Shown here in pieces: positions 1-8,652 of a stretch of DNA of 64,000 nucleotides. The notes beneath the pieces are model-generated. The model was not told the origin of the DNA. It saw only the letters and a program-made list of their open reading frames with translations, and did not search any database. The DNA lies in NCBI RefSeq assembly GCF_036346295.1, contig NZ_CP107819.1:8600209-8664208 (forward strand). The letters run 5' to 3'. Position numbers and translations under genes: made by a program. The DNA comes from Streptomyces sp. NBC_00536 (GTDB taxonomy: Bacteria; Actinomycetota; Actinomycetes; Streptomycetales; Streptomycetaceae). Each line of letters opens with the position of its first letter. Positions within the stretch are counted from its first letter, which is position 1.

Positions 1-551
1 TTGACCCGCACCCCGTGGGTCAGAACCTCCCATGGCCGACGCCGGATCGCCCGCGACGGGAAGGTGTTGACGGAGGTGAACGCGGTGTCGATGACCTCGT
101 AGTCCGCCGGAAGCCGGCGGCCAGCCCGAAGATCCTCCGGGTGTTCCTCCACGCGGATCATGTGGACGCGCAGGTCACCCAGCTCGAACCGGCCCGGCCC
201 CACCTTCTTCCAACCACCCTCGGTCAGCATCGCGTGGTTCTCCTCCCACGCCTCCTCGATCTCAGCCAGCGGGGCGGCCACCGAGTGGTACAGGTACATC
301 TGCGTCATGGCGAGGGCCGGAGCAGCCGTGGTGTCCACGAGCCCGTACTGGTGCCAGTAGTGCACGATGCGGCGCCGAGCGTCGCCCTCGCCCGTCCAAC
401 CGGAGTTCGCGGCGGTCTCCTCCTGTTGGGTGCGCCGCCAGATGCCCTCCTCCTCGAAACGGGGCCGGTCGGCGCTCACCCCGTAGAAGTCGTGCCACCT
501 ACGGATCTGAGCCTCATCGAGCTGGTCGATGACCGTGACGGGAAACTGCAT
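1..551 (-). CDS. Partial CDS of unknown function, runs off left edge
   Basis: An open frame starts at an ATG at 551 (minus strand) and stays open to the left edge, giving about 183 residues without a stop. A GAGGA-type ribosome binding site sits just upstream of the start. The translation is soluble, rich in Trp, Glu and Arg, and begins MQFPVTVIDQLDEAQIRRW; I recognise no catalytic motif or domain. It lies 63 bp downstream of the aminotransferase gene on the same strand, so the two are probably cotranscribed and may act in one pathway. Function is not assigned. Confidence 0.6.
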   Translation of the reverse strand, partial: MQFPVTVIDQLDEAQIRRWHDFYGVSADRPRFEEEGIWRRTQQEETAANSGWTGEGDARRRIVHYWHQYGLVDTTAAPALAMTQMYLYHSVAAPLAEIEEAWEENHAMLTEGGWKKVGPGRFELGDLRVHMIRVEEHPEDLRAGRRLPADYEVIDTAFTSVNTFPSRAIRRRPWEVLTHGVRV

Positions 552-614
552 GACGTGTCCTCGGATTCTGCTTCGAGACGGTCCGTCCCCACGGCAGGGG
601 ATCGGCGGGGCGGG

Positions 615-1913
615 TCAGCTGAGGGCGGCGACCGCTTCGGTGAGCGCGGCGGTCAGGAAGCCGATGTCCTCGTCGTCGGCGTTCAGCGGGGGCGCGACGA
701 CCAGGCCCTCGCTGCGCGGGTCACCAGCTCCGGTGAACGGGTAGAAGAAGACGCCGCGCCGCTCGCACTCCTCCATCAGCGGCCAGAGCAGCCCAGGGGC
801 GATCTCCACCCCGTACAGGTGGCCGATGCCCCGGACCTCCCGCACCGGCGCCCAGCCGGTCAGGGACCGCAGTGCGATTCCGAGACGCTCGCCACGTGCG
901 GTGAAGGCGTCGAAGTCCATCGCTTCCAGTTCGTCCAGGACGCCGAGGCAGGCCGCCGCTTGGAGGGGGTGGTTGGCCATGGTGCCCATCGCGGGCAGCG
1001 GGTCCACGTCCTTGTGCCGCAGCAGTGACGCGAGCTGCGGCGACACGAGAACCGCGCCCACACCGGTGTAGCCGGCGCCCAGGCCCTTGGACAGGATGAC
1101 CAGGTTAGGCTCGCACCCGTCCCAGTGATGGCTCGCCAGGGGCGTGCCGGTGCGCCACAGCCCCGTCAGCACCTCGTCGTGTATGACCAGGACGTGCCGC
1201 TCGCGGCAGATCTCCGACACCCGCCGCAGGTAGCCGGCCGGGGGAACGAAGGCGCCGCCCGTGGTGCCGTTGATGGGCTCGATCAGGACCGCGGCGACGT
1301 TCTCCGAGCCCCGGCTGTCGATCGCCCGCGCCACCTCCTCAGCACACGAGGCGTCGCACTCGTTGCCTTGATGGGCGTGGCCGTGCGTCGGCGGGTAGGG
1401 CGCGGGGAAGGCAGGGCCGAGGCCGTACCGGTCTTCCGGCCGGGGGCTGCGGATCTGATTGCCCGCGATCCCAAGGGTGAACATGCTGTTGCCGTGGTAC
1501 GACAGGCTGGACGCCAGGATGTCCCCGCGCTGCTTCCCGTCACGGACCCGCACGATGTTCCGCGCCAGGCCTACCGCGACCTCCACGCCGAGCGTCCCGC
1601 ACGTGGTCAGCGCGACGGAGTCCTCCGGCCGGCCCACCGCCTGGCACAGCCGGTCCATCAGTTCCATCTGGATGTGGGGCTGGACGACGGCGGCACCGCC
1701 GAACGAGTAGCGGGAAAACTGCTTCTCGATGCGGGCGAAGACCACGGGGCTGCCCTGCCCGACGTTCGCGCAGAGCAGGCCGCTCGATCCGTCGAGGATC
1801 CGGCAGCCGTCGGCACGGTGCAGCCAGGGCCCGTTCGCGCCCACGGCCTCGAAGCCCGGCAGCGGCCTTGACGACGTCAGGAGACGGTCGCGCTGCGGCA
1901 AGTACTGATCCAC
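615..1913 (-). CDS. Class III (PLP-dependent) aminotransferase
   Basis: This 432-residue protein has the fold-type I class III aminotransferase pattern. A cofactor-binding segment reads LVIHDEVLTGLWRTG (family usually [FL]xxDEVxxGxGRTG), and ILSKGLGAGY carries the expected Schiff-base lysine. Length is normal for the family, which transfers an amino group between an amine or amino acid and a keto acid or aldehyde using pyridoxal phosphate; the substrate cannot be told. The start is a GTG at 1913, chosen because AGAAGGGA lies 7 bases upstream. It is transcribed away from the XRE-TPR regulator at 2125, a common arrangement for regulator and target, and leads into the partial gene at the left edge. 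Confidence 0.85.
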   Translation of the reverse strand: MDQYLPQRDRLLTSSRPLPGFEAVGANGPWLHRADGCRILDGSSGLLCANVGQGSPVVFARIEKQFSRYSFGGAAVVQPHIQMELMDRLCQAVGRPEDSVALTTCGTLGVEVAVGLARNIVRVRDGKQRGDILASSLSYHGNSMFTLGIAGNQIRSPRPEDRYGLGPAFPAPYPPTHGHAHQGNECDASCAEEVARAIDSRGSENVAAVLIEPINGTTGGAFVPPAGYLRRVSEICRERHVLVIHDEVLTGLWRTGTPLASHHWDGCEPNLVILSKGLGAGYTGVGAVLVSPQLASLLRHKDVDPLPAMGTMANHPLQAAACLGVLDELEAMDFDAFTARGERLGIALRSLTGWAPVREVRGIGHLYGVEIAPGLLWPLMEECERRGVFFYPFTGAGDPRSEGLVVAPPLNADDEDIGFLTAALTEAVAALS

Positions 1914-2124
1914 GGAGAAGTCCCTTCTGGGGAGTGCTCACAGGGGTGGGATTGCGCGGCGTTGGTGAACCGCCGCAACTCCAAGACCACCGCACCAGGA
2001 CGCGGTACAACAGTCAGTAGCCATTGGGCTGCAAGGAGTTTGCACTTCGTGCAAGTACGGACGGCGGCGTCCGAGCCCCTGCTCCACGGGGACCGCGCAG
2101 CCTCGGCGACACCGGGACGGGGTT

Positions 2125-3507
2125 ATGGATGCAGTTCGAAAGCCACAGGTGACACCCGCAGCGCCAACGCCGGGCGAGGTGGTCCGTGCAACGCGCAGAG
2201 CCCAGGGCATGACCCTGGGAAAGCTGGGATCGCTGACCGGCTACTCGGCGGCTCAGGTATCCCGCCTGGAGCGCGGGAAGTCGAACATGACGGACCTCTC
2301 CGTGCTCCAGAGGTTCGCCCAGGCGCTCGACATCCCGCCGCAGGTGCTCGGCCTCGCCCCGGCTCCGGATGCCCATCCGGATCCGCTGAGTCCGCGAACC
2401 GGGCCGTATCCCGGCCTGCCCGCCCCTACTCTGGGAACCTCAGGGTGCGACGACGGAGAGGACCCGGTGCGCACGCGAAGGCAGCTGCTCGCGAACCTGG
2501 CGGTCACCGCGGCGGCTGCCATGGGAGCCCCCCTCGCCGGCGCCGCCCCGGCCAAGACCGAGGAGGCGCGACTCGGCGAGACCCTCGTCGCGGGGCTGCG
2601 CGACGCGATGCTCGGACTCGGCCGCGTGGCCCCCGACACGCTTCCCCCGGACCGCCTCTCGGTGGAACTGCATAGGGCCTCTGCGGACTTCAACGACTGC
2701 GCGTACTCCAGCCTCGCCCTACGGCTCCCGCGCCTGATCTTCGCTGGGCACCAGTCCACCGGCGACAACTTCGCCCTGCTGGCACAGGCCTACCTCCTGG
2801 CGACGCGCATCCTCATCAAGCTCGACGAGCCGCAACTCGGCTGGATGGCAGCCGACCGCGCCCGGCAGTTCGCCACCGTCGGCGGGGCCCCGGTCGCCGT
2901 CGCGGAAGCGGCCCGCCAGCAGGCTGTCCTCGCCCGCAAGGCCGGGTGGCACGACCAGGCCTTGGCCCTCGCCCTGAACGCCGCCGACGACCCGGCTCTG
3001 CGGGAGTTCGGCAATGCCGGGGCCGCCCAGCGCGGCTTGCTTGTCCAGTGCGCCGCCTACACCGTCGCCCACCTGCGCGATCAAGCCGGTATGCGCGAGC
3101 TGACCAGCGAGGCCACCGCCATCGCCAAGACTCTGGGATCCGTCACCCACCTCCGGGACACGAACGGTGGGTTCAGCTGGGCCACCGTCCAGTTGCACCT
3201 GATCTCGGCGGAGAACACCGCCGGAGATCCCTCGGCCGCCATCGCCGCCGCCGACGCTCTCGCCCCCCAAGCGCTCCCCACCACGGAACGTCGCGCGCTC
3301 TACTTCACCGACCGCGCGAAGGCCTACGCTCAATGGGGCCGACGCGACGACTGCATCCGCGCCCTCCTCCAGGCCGAGTACTGGGCCCCCCAGGAAACCC
3401 ACGCCCGCCCCGCCGTGAAAACCCTCGTCTCCGGCCTGCTGCTCTCCGGGCGCACCACACCCGAACTCCGAGGCATTGCCGCCCGCACCGGAGTTCTGCA
3501 CAGCTAG
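2125..3507 (+). CDS. XRE-family transcriptional regulator with TPR-like C-terminal region
   Basis: The 460-residue protein has an N-terminal helix-turn-helix (about residues 15-70; LGKLGSLTGYSAAQVSRLERG is the recognition region). A low-complexity linker follows, then RTRRQLLANLAV plus an Ala-rich stretch that resembles a Tat signal but is common inside this Streptomyces regulator class. The long alpha-helical C-terminal half is TPR-like, with conserved Ala/Leu spacing and a final YFTDRAKAYAQWGRRDD segment. It is probably a cytoplasmic DNA-binding regulator sensing a peptide or protein ligand through the TPR part. It is divergent from the aminotransferase across 211 bp, so that operon is its likeliest target. 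Start is the ATG after GGGACGGGG. Confidence 0.85.
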   Translation: MDAVRKPQVTPAAPTPGEVVRATRRAQGMTLGKLGSLTGYSAAQVSRLERGKSNMTDLSVLQRFAQALDIPPQVLGLAPAPDAHPDPLSPRTGPYPGLPAPTLGTSGCDDGEDPVRTRRQLLANLAVTAAAAMGAPLAGAAPAKTEEARLGETLVAGLRDAMLGLGRVAPDTLPPDRLSVELHRASADFNDCAYSSLALRLPRLIFAGHQSTGDNFALLAQAYLLATRILIKLDEPQLGWMAADRARQFATVGGAPVAVAEAARQQAVLARKAGWHDQALALALNAADDPALREFGNAGAAQRGLLVQCAAYTVAHLRDQAGMRELTSEATAIAKTLGSVTHLRDTNGGFSWATVQLHLISAENTAGDPSAAIAAADALAPQALPTTERRALYFTDRAKAYAQWGRRDDCIRALLQAEYWAPQETHARPAVKTLVSGLLLSGRTTPELRGIAARTGVLHS

Positions 3508-4571
3508 GCCGCTGTCGGTGACCGAGGGGAGAAGTTCGCCCTGGAGGGCATGCTGAACACCTGTAAATCGTGAGTGGGCGGTTGGAGACTGTCGTGACGG
3601 CGGCACGGCTGGGGTACTGAGACCGGGGGCGAGACGGTAGGCGAGGTTCAGGGCCGTCCGCGCCGCGAGCCGCGTTTGCTCGTCGCGGTGCTGGGTGTTG
3701 CCGTCGGCACGGCGGTCATCGGGGTGGTGGCGTTGCCGCGCCGTTTCAGCGTGTCCTTAACCTGGTGGATGTCCTTGGACCTCACTATGGTCCAGGTGCT
3801 GTCACGCATACCCAATGCTTCGGCACGTCCCTGCGGGCAGAGAGCATGGCTGATCGGGACTACAGACGCTGCGGCGGAGTGTCGGCCGCATCAGCGCGAT
3901 GCTCGCTCTCCACTTCTTCCTCCCGGTCGCTGCGGGGAGATGAGTGTTTTCTCGCGGCGGACGATTTTGCCCACGTCATAGCGGGGTGCCAGGCGTCACG
4001 ATGATGATGTCCGGCTCACCCGGTGCCCACAGGCCTGCCGCGATGAGCCGCTCGATGACGCCGCGGAGCTGCGCTGCGGTCACCGCGGTGGTGTCGTCGG
4101 CCGGGCCGAGGCGGGCAGCGTCCGCCACCACCGGCCGCTCGTATTCCGGAGCTGCAATCCCTCGGAGCCTGTGCCGACGCAGGAAAGTTCATCTCAGGAT
4201 GGCGTTTGCCGGAAATTGGCACCTACGTGAACTCTCGGGGAAACGCGTCCCTCGAAAGAGTGACCGCCACTCGGGTGGTGTGAGCGTTTTCCCTGTCCTG
4301 GAGGCTGGTTTCCGCGCGGTGAAGTGCGGATGTGAGGGCACCGTGACCGAACTGGATCGATTTGGTCCATCCCTTGCTGTTCTTCGGGGCTTTCGACGCC
4401 ATCTCGGCTGGACCGCCTGTCGGCTATTCCACCGGGGGCAGCGCTTGGACGGGTGGGGGAGGGGTGTTTCGCTGAGTGCGGTTCCCCGGTGAGCGGGGCT
4501 CCGAGGCGGCCATGCCCCGGAGCCCCGCGGGGGTCCGACCATTTCGCCCTCTTCTGACCGAAGGACACGGC
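3508..4571. other. Intergenic stretch with transposase debris
   Basis: About 1 kb without a convincing intact gene. The only recognisable content is the IS701-type transposase fragment listed separately. A minus-strand frame around 3657-3830 reads STWTIVRSKDIHQVKDTL and ends in a basic tail; it may be the end of a lost gene but has no identifiable start. Other open frames are Arg/Pro/Ser-rich shadow translations. Confidence 0.5.
3976..4158 (-). pseudogene. Fragment of an IS701-type transposase
   Basis: On the minus strand a frame of about 60 residues contains VVADAARLGPADDTTAVTAA followed by LIAAGLWAPGEPDIIIV and then a stop. I recognise this as the internal segment before the catalytic-domain core of transposases annotated as IS701-like in Streptomyces, where the text normally continues into a DAGYD motif. 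Here it changes to TPGTPL and stops, so N-terminal and catalytic parts are both missing. It is a remnant with no expected activity. Identification rests on remembered family sequence. Confidence 0.5.
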
Positions 4572-4820
4572 ATGATCGAACGCGTAGGTCGGCCTTTGCG
4601 GCCGATGACCCCGGAAATTATCATTCCGATCCCGCCCGCACCCGAAACACGGTTCCACACCATCCTTTCAGGTGTGGCCCGATGGTCGTCGGTGCTGACG
4701 ACGCTGCTCGTCGTCGGTGTGGTTGTCGGCGAGGTGGACGAGGCTACGGTCTTCGCCGTCGCGCCGCTGGTCTTCAGTGACCGGACAGGGCTGGTCTTCG
4801 CGGCGCTCCTGCGCCGCTGA
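4572..4820 (+). CDS. Small single-TM hypothetical protein
   Basis: An 82-residue frame starts at the ATG at 4572, preceded by GAAGGA at good spacing, and is followed by a strong hairpin terminator. The N-terminal 30 residues are Pro/Ile-rich and probably cytoplasmic. One hydrophobic segment (about residues 38-58, LTTLLVVGVVVGEV) could span the membrane, and the end is basic. I do not recognise a family. Start signal and terminator together argue that it is expressed. Confidence 0.55.
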   Translation: MIERVGRPLRPMTPEIIIPIPPAPETRFHTILSGVARWSSVLTTLLVVGVVVGEVDEATVFAVAPLVFSDRTGLVFAALLRR

Positions 4821-4863
4821 TGTCCGGGTCCGCCTCCGTGCGGGGGTCGGACCCGATGGGAGA

Positions 4864-4902
4864 GCCGGGCCTCTGGAACGGGCCCGGCCTTCTTTCCTTC
4901 TT
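4864..4902 (+). terminator. Intrinsic terminator
   Basis: GCCGGGCC at 4864-4871 pairs perfectly with GGCCCGGC at 4881-4888 across a 9-base loop and is followed by a T-rich tract (CTTCTTTCCTTCTT). It lies 44 bases after the small TM protein and would terminate rightward transcription. Confidence 0.75.
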
Positions 4903-5029
4903 CCGGCTTCTCATCCGGTCTGGGCTCCTGCGGTGACTGGGGCTGTGCCCCCGCATCTGCGCAACGCGATGCGGTCACCTCGTGATCGATGTCCGGACCG
5001 CCCCCCTGACATCGCAGCGAGGACTTTCC

Positions 5030-5536
5030 ATGACCACGGCACCATCTCGGCCGACCCCCGGTCACAACGCTCCGGGGGTGGTCGCCGCAGGCACAGGGGC
5101 GGACCAAATGCTGTGCGCAGATGCCCGGGCCGTCGAGCAGGTCGCCCGCACAGCGTTCAGGGCCCGGTTCGAGTCCACCTACCGTCAGTACGCGGCGGTG
5201 CGACTGGGAAGCCAGGACGCGGTCGAGGCGGTCGCCGAGGCGGTGTGGGCGCAGATTGAGCGTGGCTGGTCCGGCCTGCTGCGGTGTCACTCCCCGGCTG
5301 AAGGCGCCTGGGCGCTGCTCGCCCGGGCGGTGGAGGACTGCCCGGTGCGGCCGCGGTCCCCTCTGGACCGGCTGCCGCGTCCGGCTGTGGACACGTTCCT
5401 CCTGCGGCACTGCTTGGGCCTTGACCCGGATCGGGCGGCCGAGACAATGGGCGTCGACGTGGCTGTGTTCGAATCGCTCTACCGGTGCGTCGTACCCCGC
5501 CCCGGCCACGGAAATCCCTCCGGCATATTCGGCTGA
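5030..5536 (+). CDS. Sigma-factor-like (ECF-type) DNA-binding protein, degenerate
   Basis: The 168-residue protein starts at the ATG at 5030, behind a GCGAGGAC ribosome binding site. Residues 40-95 resemble sigma region 2 helices (FRARFESTYRQYAAVRLGS), and residues 120-150 resemble the region 4 helix-turn-helix (HCLGLDPDRAAETMGVDVAV). It lacks a clear Trp-rich region 2.3 motif, so it may be a sigma-like regulator rather than a working sigma factor. It sits alone upstream of the methyltransferase gene, same strand, with a 227-bp gap. Assignment is by helix pattern only. Confidence 0.55.
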   Translation: MTTAPSRPTPGHNAPGVVAAGTGADQMLCADARAVEQVARTAFRARFESTYRQYAAVRLGSQDAVEAVAEAVWAQIERGWSGLLRCHSPAEGAWALLARAVEDCPVRPRSPLDRLPRPAVDTFLLRHCLGLDPDRAAETMGVDVAVFESLYRCVVPRPGHGNPSGIFG

Positions 5537-5763
5537 TAATTTCGGGACCGGCGCACTCGTATGCGCCCCCACCAGTACAAACACGAACCCCTTGAGATCG
5601 CATCGGTTTTCCGATGAACGGGACCGGGCGGGGCACGGGCAGGTATTTTCTTAGGGACCAATCCCCTATCATCAATCCCTTTCCGTCCGAGCCCCCGCCG
5701 ACCTCGCGAGGCAGAGCGCGAGGCAGAACGGGCCCGGCCGCCGTGCCTCAGGGGAGTGAGCCT

Positions 5764-6564
5764 GTGCCGATCGACGTGACCAAGCCCAGTCTGGCCCGCA
5801 TGTACGACCACTTACTCGGGGGACAGTGCGGCTACGCCTCCGACCGGCGTGCCTGCGCGGACCTGCTGGGCCTGGCGCCGCGTCTGCGTGAACTCGCGCT
5901 CATCAACCGGGACTTCCTCGGCCGGGCGGTCCGCCACCTGACTGGCCAGCACGAGGTCCGGCGCTACCTCGACCACGGATCGGGTATTCCGCACCGGCCA
6001 CACGTCCACGAGATCGCCCGCGAGGCCCGTCCCGACACGCACGTCGTCTACATCGACAACGATCCCGTCGCCCTGGGCCAGAGCCGCCTGATCCTGGCCG
6101 AGGACCCCACTGCCGCCACCGTCCTGAGTGCCGATATCCGCGACACCCCGGGCATCCTGCGACACCCCCGTGTCACCAGGCTATTCGAAGCGGCGCTGCC
6201 TGTCGGCGCGCTGTTCGGATGGGTTCTGGAATGCATTCCCGACGACGAGGATCCCTGGGCCCTGGTCCGCGGCGTGACCGGCCGACTGCCCAGCGGCAGC
6301 TACCTCGTCATCTCCCACCTCACGCACGAGGACCCTAACGTCCGTGCCGAGGTCGGTGGTTTCCTGCGGCAGACGCTGGGCCGGCAATGGGGCAACGTCC
6401 GCTCCCGGCATGAGGTCGCCCGCTTCTTCAGCGGCCTCAACATGGTCGGACAGGACGCTCCCGGCGACGTGGCCCATTGGCACCCGGGTCATCCCTCCAC
6501 GTCCTGCGCCCAGGACACCGGGGACGGCTGGGTCCAGTTCGGAGGAGTGGCCCGCGTACCGTGA
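5764..6564 (+). CDS. SAM-dependent methyltransferase, DUF574 (Methyltransf_19) family
   Basis: This is a Rossmann-type methyltransferase of the actinobacterial DUF574 family. The hallmark N-terminal segment reads DVTKPSLARMYDHLLGG, followed by a SAM-binding stretch RYLDHGSGIP, an acidic strand VVYIDNDPVALG that would hold the SAM ribose, and a C-terminal WVQFGGVARVP. At 266 residues from the GTG at 5764 it matches the usual 260-280. That start is preferred to the upstream ATG at 5614 because GGGGAGTGAG lies directly upstream and family members begin here. The physiological substrate of this family is not established. Its last 384 bp are overlapped antisense by the neighbouring regulator's reading frame. 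Confidence 0.85.
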   Translation: MPIDVTKPSLARMYDHLLGGQCGYASDRRACADLLGLAPRLRELALINRDFLGRAVRHLTGQHEVRRYLDHGSGIPHRPHVHEIAREARPDTHVVYIDNDPVALGQSRLILAEDPTAATVLSADIRDTPGILRHPRVTRLFEAALPVGALFGWVLECIPDDEDPWALVRGVTGRLPSGSYLVISHLTHEDPNVRAEVGGFLRQTLGRQWGNVRSRHEVARFFSGLNMVGQDAPGDVAHWHPGHPSTSCAQDTGDGWVQFGGVARVP

Positions 6565-7605
6565 CATCGGCGGACCCGGCGGCGGCCGGAAGCTCCGGCC
6601 GCCGCCGCCCCGGATCTCTGCCTCAAGCCGGCTGATCTGGTCCTGGAGGAAGTTCAGGCTCTCGTCCCTTGGCAGGGAAAGATTGGAGAGTTCGTTGAGG
6701 TTGGCGTCGTGCAGATCGACCGTGGCCTGATCCGTGTACAGACGGCTCACCTCGGGGGTGCTGCCCTCCAAGTACAGGATCGCTGGCGGTGCCACGACCG
6801 CCTCCGGGTCCTCTCCTTCCTGCGCCGGGAACCGGAAGAGGGACATGGTCATGGCCTTCGGCACCTCATGCTGCCACTGGCTGCGAGGGAGCACGCGCAG
6901 GTGAATCCACTCCCGGACTTTGGCCAGTTTCTGCAGTTCGTACAGCTGCTCAAGCATCGGCTTCAGGCCCGGGATGGGGGTCGCCAGCACGTGCTCGCAG
7001 ATGATCATCGAATACTCGGTCAGGGTGCCCCACTCCAGCTGCTCGTGACGCCCACGGCGCCGCCGCAGCTGCTCGACAACCTGCTCCAGCCGCTCAGGCC
7101 GCCCGTCACAAGCACGTTCCATCACGACCTTGCTGTACTGCCAGGTCTGCACCAGGCCGGGGACGAAGACGCCGGAGAACGACACGATCTGCGATGCCTG
7201 CCGCTCCAGCCGCAGGACGTGCTCGAACGCCTCGGATGTCGTGCCCCTGCCCCCCAGACCTACTGACTCCCCTCCGGGCCTCGCCCGCGGGACCATGATC
7301 TCCGCGGCCTGGGTCCGCCAGGACGCGGCCGTCCGGTCATCGACTCCGTAGCCACGCACCAGAGCGTCGACCACCTCATCAGTGATCTTTGCCCGGGTCA
7401 GCCCCGACTCCAGGCGACTCAGGACGGCCTGGGAACTCACAGCGCCGCGCGCGACGGCTTCAGCGCCGGTCCAGCCCATGCTGTCGCGGATCTCCCGCAA
7501 CTCGTGGCCCCACAGGCGCCGTTCCAGGGTCCATACGGATTCGTCCCTGTCGGTCCCAGCCCTGGGCGCCGGCCGCCGGTGCGGGCGAGCAGGCTGATCG
7601 GCCAC
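6181..7605 (-). CDS. XRE/DUF5753 regulator with abnormal C-terminal extension
   Basis: The first ~330 residues form a typical Streptomyces regulator: a helix-turn-helix at about 30-85 (GWTGAEAVARGAVSSQAVLS) and a DUF5753 domain at about 130-320, including QIVSFSGVFVPGLVQTWQYS and the C-terminal ESLNFLQDQISRLEAEI. Such proteins are usually 270-300 residues. Here no stop follows, and the frame runs about 140 more low-complexity residues antisense through the methyltransferase gene. The extension begins with residues encoded by a perfect terminator hairpin, so the ancestral stop was probably lost. The gene pairs with the DUF397 gene just upstream, as in WhiJ-type regulatory pairs. Confidence 0.8.
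   Translation of the reverse strand: MADQPARPHRRPAPRAGTDRDESVWTLERRLWGHELREIRDSMGWTGAEAVARGAVSSQAVLSRLESGLTRAKITDEVVDALVRGYGVDDRTAASWRTQAAEIMVPRARPGGESVGLGGRGTTSEAFEHVLRLERQASQIVSFSGVFVPGLVQTWQYSKVVMERACDGRPERLEQVVEQLRRRRGRHEQLEWGTLTEYSMIICEHVLATPIPGLKPMLEQLYELQKLAKVREWIHLRVLPRSQWQHEVPKAMTMSLFRFPAQEGEDPEAVVAPPAILYLEGSTPEVSRLYTDQATVDLHDANLNELSNLSLPRDESLNFLQDQISRLEAEIRGGGGRSFRPPPGPPMSRYAGHSSELDPAVPGVLGAGRGGMTRVPMGHVAGSVLSDHVEAAEEAGDLMPGADVAPLPAQRLPQETTDLGTDVRVLVREVGDDEVAAAGQSAGHAADQGPGILVVGNAFQNPSEQRADRQRRFE
6578..6606. terminator. Bidirectional hairpin terminator
   Basis: GGCGGCGGCCGG at 6578-6589 is a perfect 12-bp complement of CCGGCCGCCGCC at 6595-6606 with a 5-base loop. It lies 13 bases after the methyltransferase stop and exactly where the conserved part of the opposing regulator ends, so it probably once ended both transcripts. 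It is now translated inside the regulator's C-terminal extension. Confidence 0.7.
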
Positions 7606-7692
7606 GCGAGTCTCCTTTGCGGATGGTGGTGAACCCTCACCACCGTCGCAGTCTGGATTCCTCGCGCGGCCGTCCGCAACCGGATCGCCGTA

Positions 7693-7908
7693 TTAGCTGG
7701 TCATCCAGTCGAACTCACCCTTGCTCAGCCCATCCAGGAACGCGGCCAGCTCGACGCCGGTGAACTCCACCATCGGTCCGTCCGGTAACCGCGAATTCCG
7801 GAACCCCACATTCCCATTCTTCAGCCGCGCGACTTCCACGCAGCCCTCGTACCCGTTGCACGCCGCCGACTTCTGCCACGCCACTCCCGCTGCACCCGCC
7901 TGGTCCAT
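7693..7908 (-). CDS. DUF397 small protein
   Basis: A 71-residue protein with the DUF397 signature: WQKSAACNGYEGCVEVARL near the N-terminus, then VGFRNSRLPDG and a C-terminal EFTGVELAAFLDGLSKGEFD. The start at 7908 is preferred to an earlier in-frame Met at 7956 because DUF397 proteins begin a few residues before the conserved W. These small proteins pair with adjacent XRE/DUF5753 regulators in Streptomyces, where WhiJ-type pairs influence development. The partner here is the regulator at 6181-7605, 87 bp downstream on the same strand. Confidence 0.88.
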   Translation of the reverse strand: MDQAGAAGVAWQKSAACNGYEGCVEVARLKNGNVGFRNSRLPDGPMVEFTGVELAAFLDGLSKGEFDWMTS

Positions 7909-7956
7909 CCCGTCCACGCCAGCTCCCTCGCGCTGTAGTGACACCTGCAAGCCCAC

Positions 7957-8652
7957 CCCGTCCGCCCGGAAGCGCCCACCTAGTTCCGGTGTTGGGAAAA
8001 CACGGAAAAACGGAAAAGTCCTCGCGGTTCGGGGTGTGGTGATGAGCGTAGCGCCGCTCCCGAGAGCTTCCTGTCCCTCTAAAGGGGCAACTTTTCCATC
8101 TGATTATCAGATGGATGGAAACTGGGAAATCTAGTTCCAGACAGCTGGAAAATGCCGCGCGAATACCTTGCGGGCAAGGCCACTCCTCTGGGCGCAGCGA
8201 AGGCGTCTCCCGTCCAGCGGCACAAGCCAGCGCCCGACGCGGTCTACGGTGTTCCCCGGCTCCTGTTCAGCATGCAGCGCGGATACGCCGCGCTTGCCAC
8301 GAGGAGCGACCCCGCTGTGGCCCCGGCGAGAGCGGGGTCGGGAGCCAGGGTGAGCAGGTCTGGCCCCACATCCCAGTATTTCCAGATCGGCCGGTGCGGC
8401 TCGGCTGCCGGTCTGTGGCAGGTGAGCGACCCGATGGCCCGGCGGCACGAACTCGGAAGGGTGTGGGTCCTCCGGGGTGAAGGTCAGGGATCCGGCGGTG
8501 AGAGCCTGGTTCTGCTGGTTGACCTCGGACCTGTCCGTGTGGAGTTGCTGATGCGGCGCGTGTGATCGTTGGTGTCACCTTAAGCTGGCGGCGCGGCGGT
8601 GGATACGTGCCGCATGCCGTGCAGGGCGGGCGGTCCGGGGGGAAGGGTGGGG
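7957..8652. other. Long divergent intergenic region
   Basis: About 700 bp between the DUF397 gene and the kinase gene. No open frame has convincing codon usage. The segment around 8085-8150 is unusually AT-rich for this window and holds the palindrome listed below. Promoters for both flanking genes probably lie here, but I cannot place -10/-35 boxes with confidence. Confidence 0.5.
8096..8114. promoter_or_regulatory. Candidate operator palindrome
   Basis: CCATCTGA-TTA-TCAGATGG is a perfect 8-bp inverted repeat with a 3-base centre, in a locally AT-rich patch where TTTCCA/TGGAAA motifs recur around it. It lies about 190 bp upstream of the DUF397/DUF5753 operon. This is the geometry expected of a dimeric helix-turn-helix binding site, so autoregulation is plausible, but that is inference. 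Confidence 0.4.
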
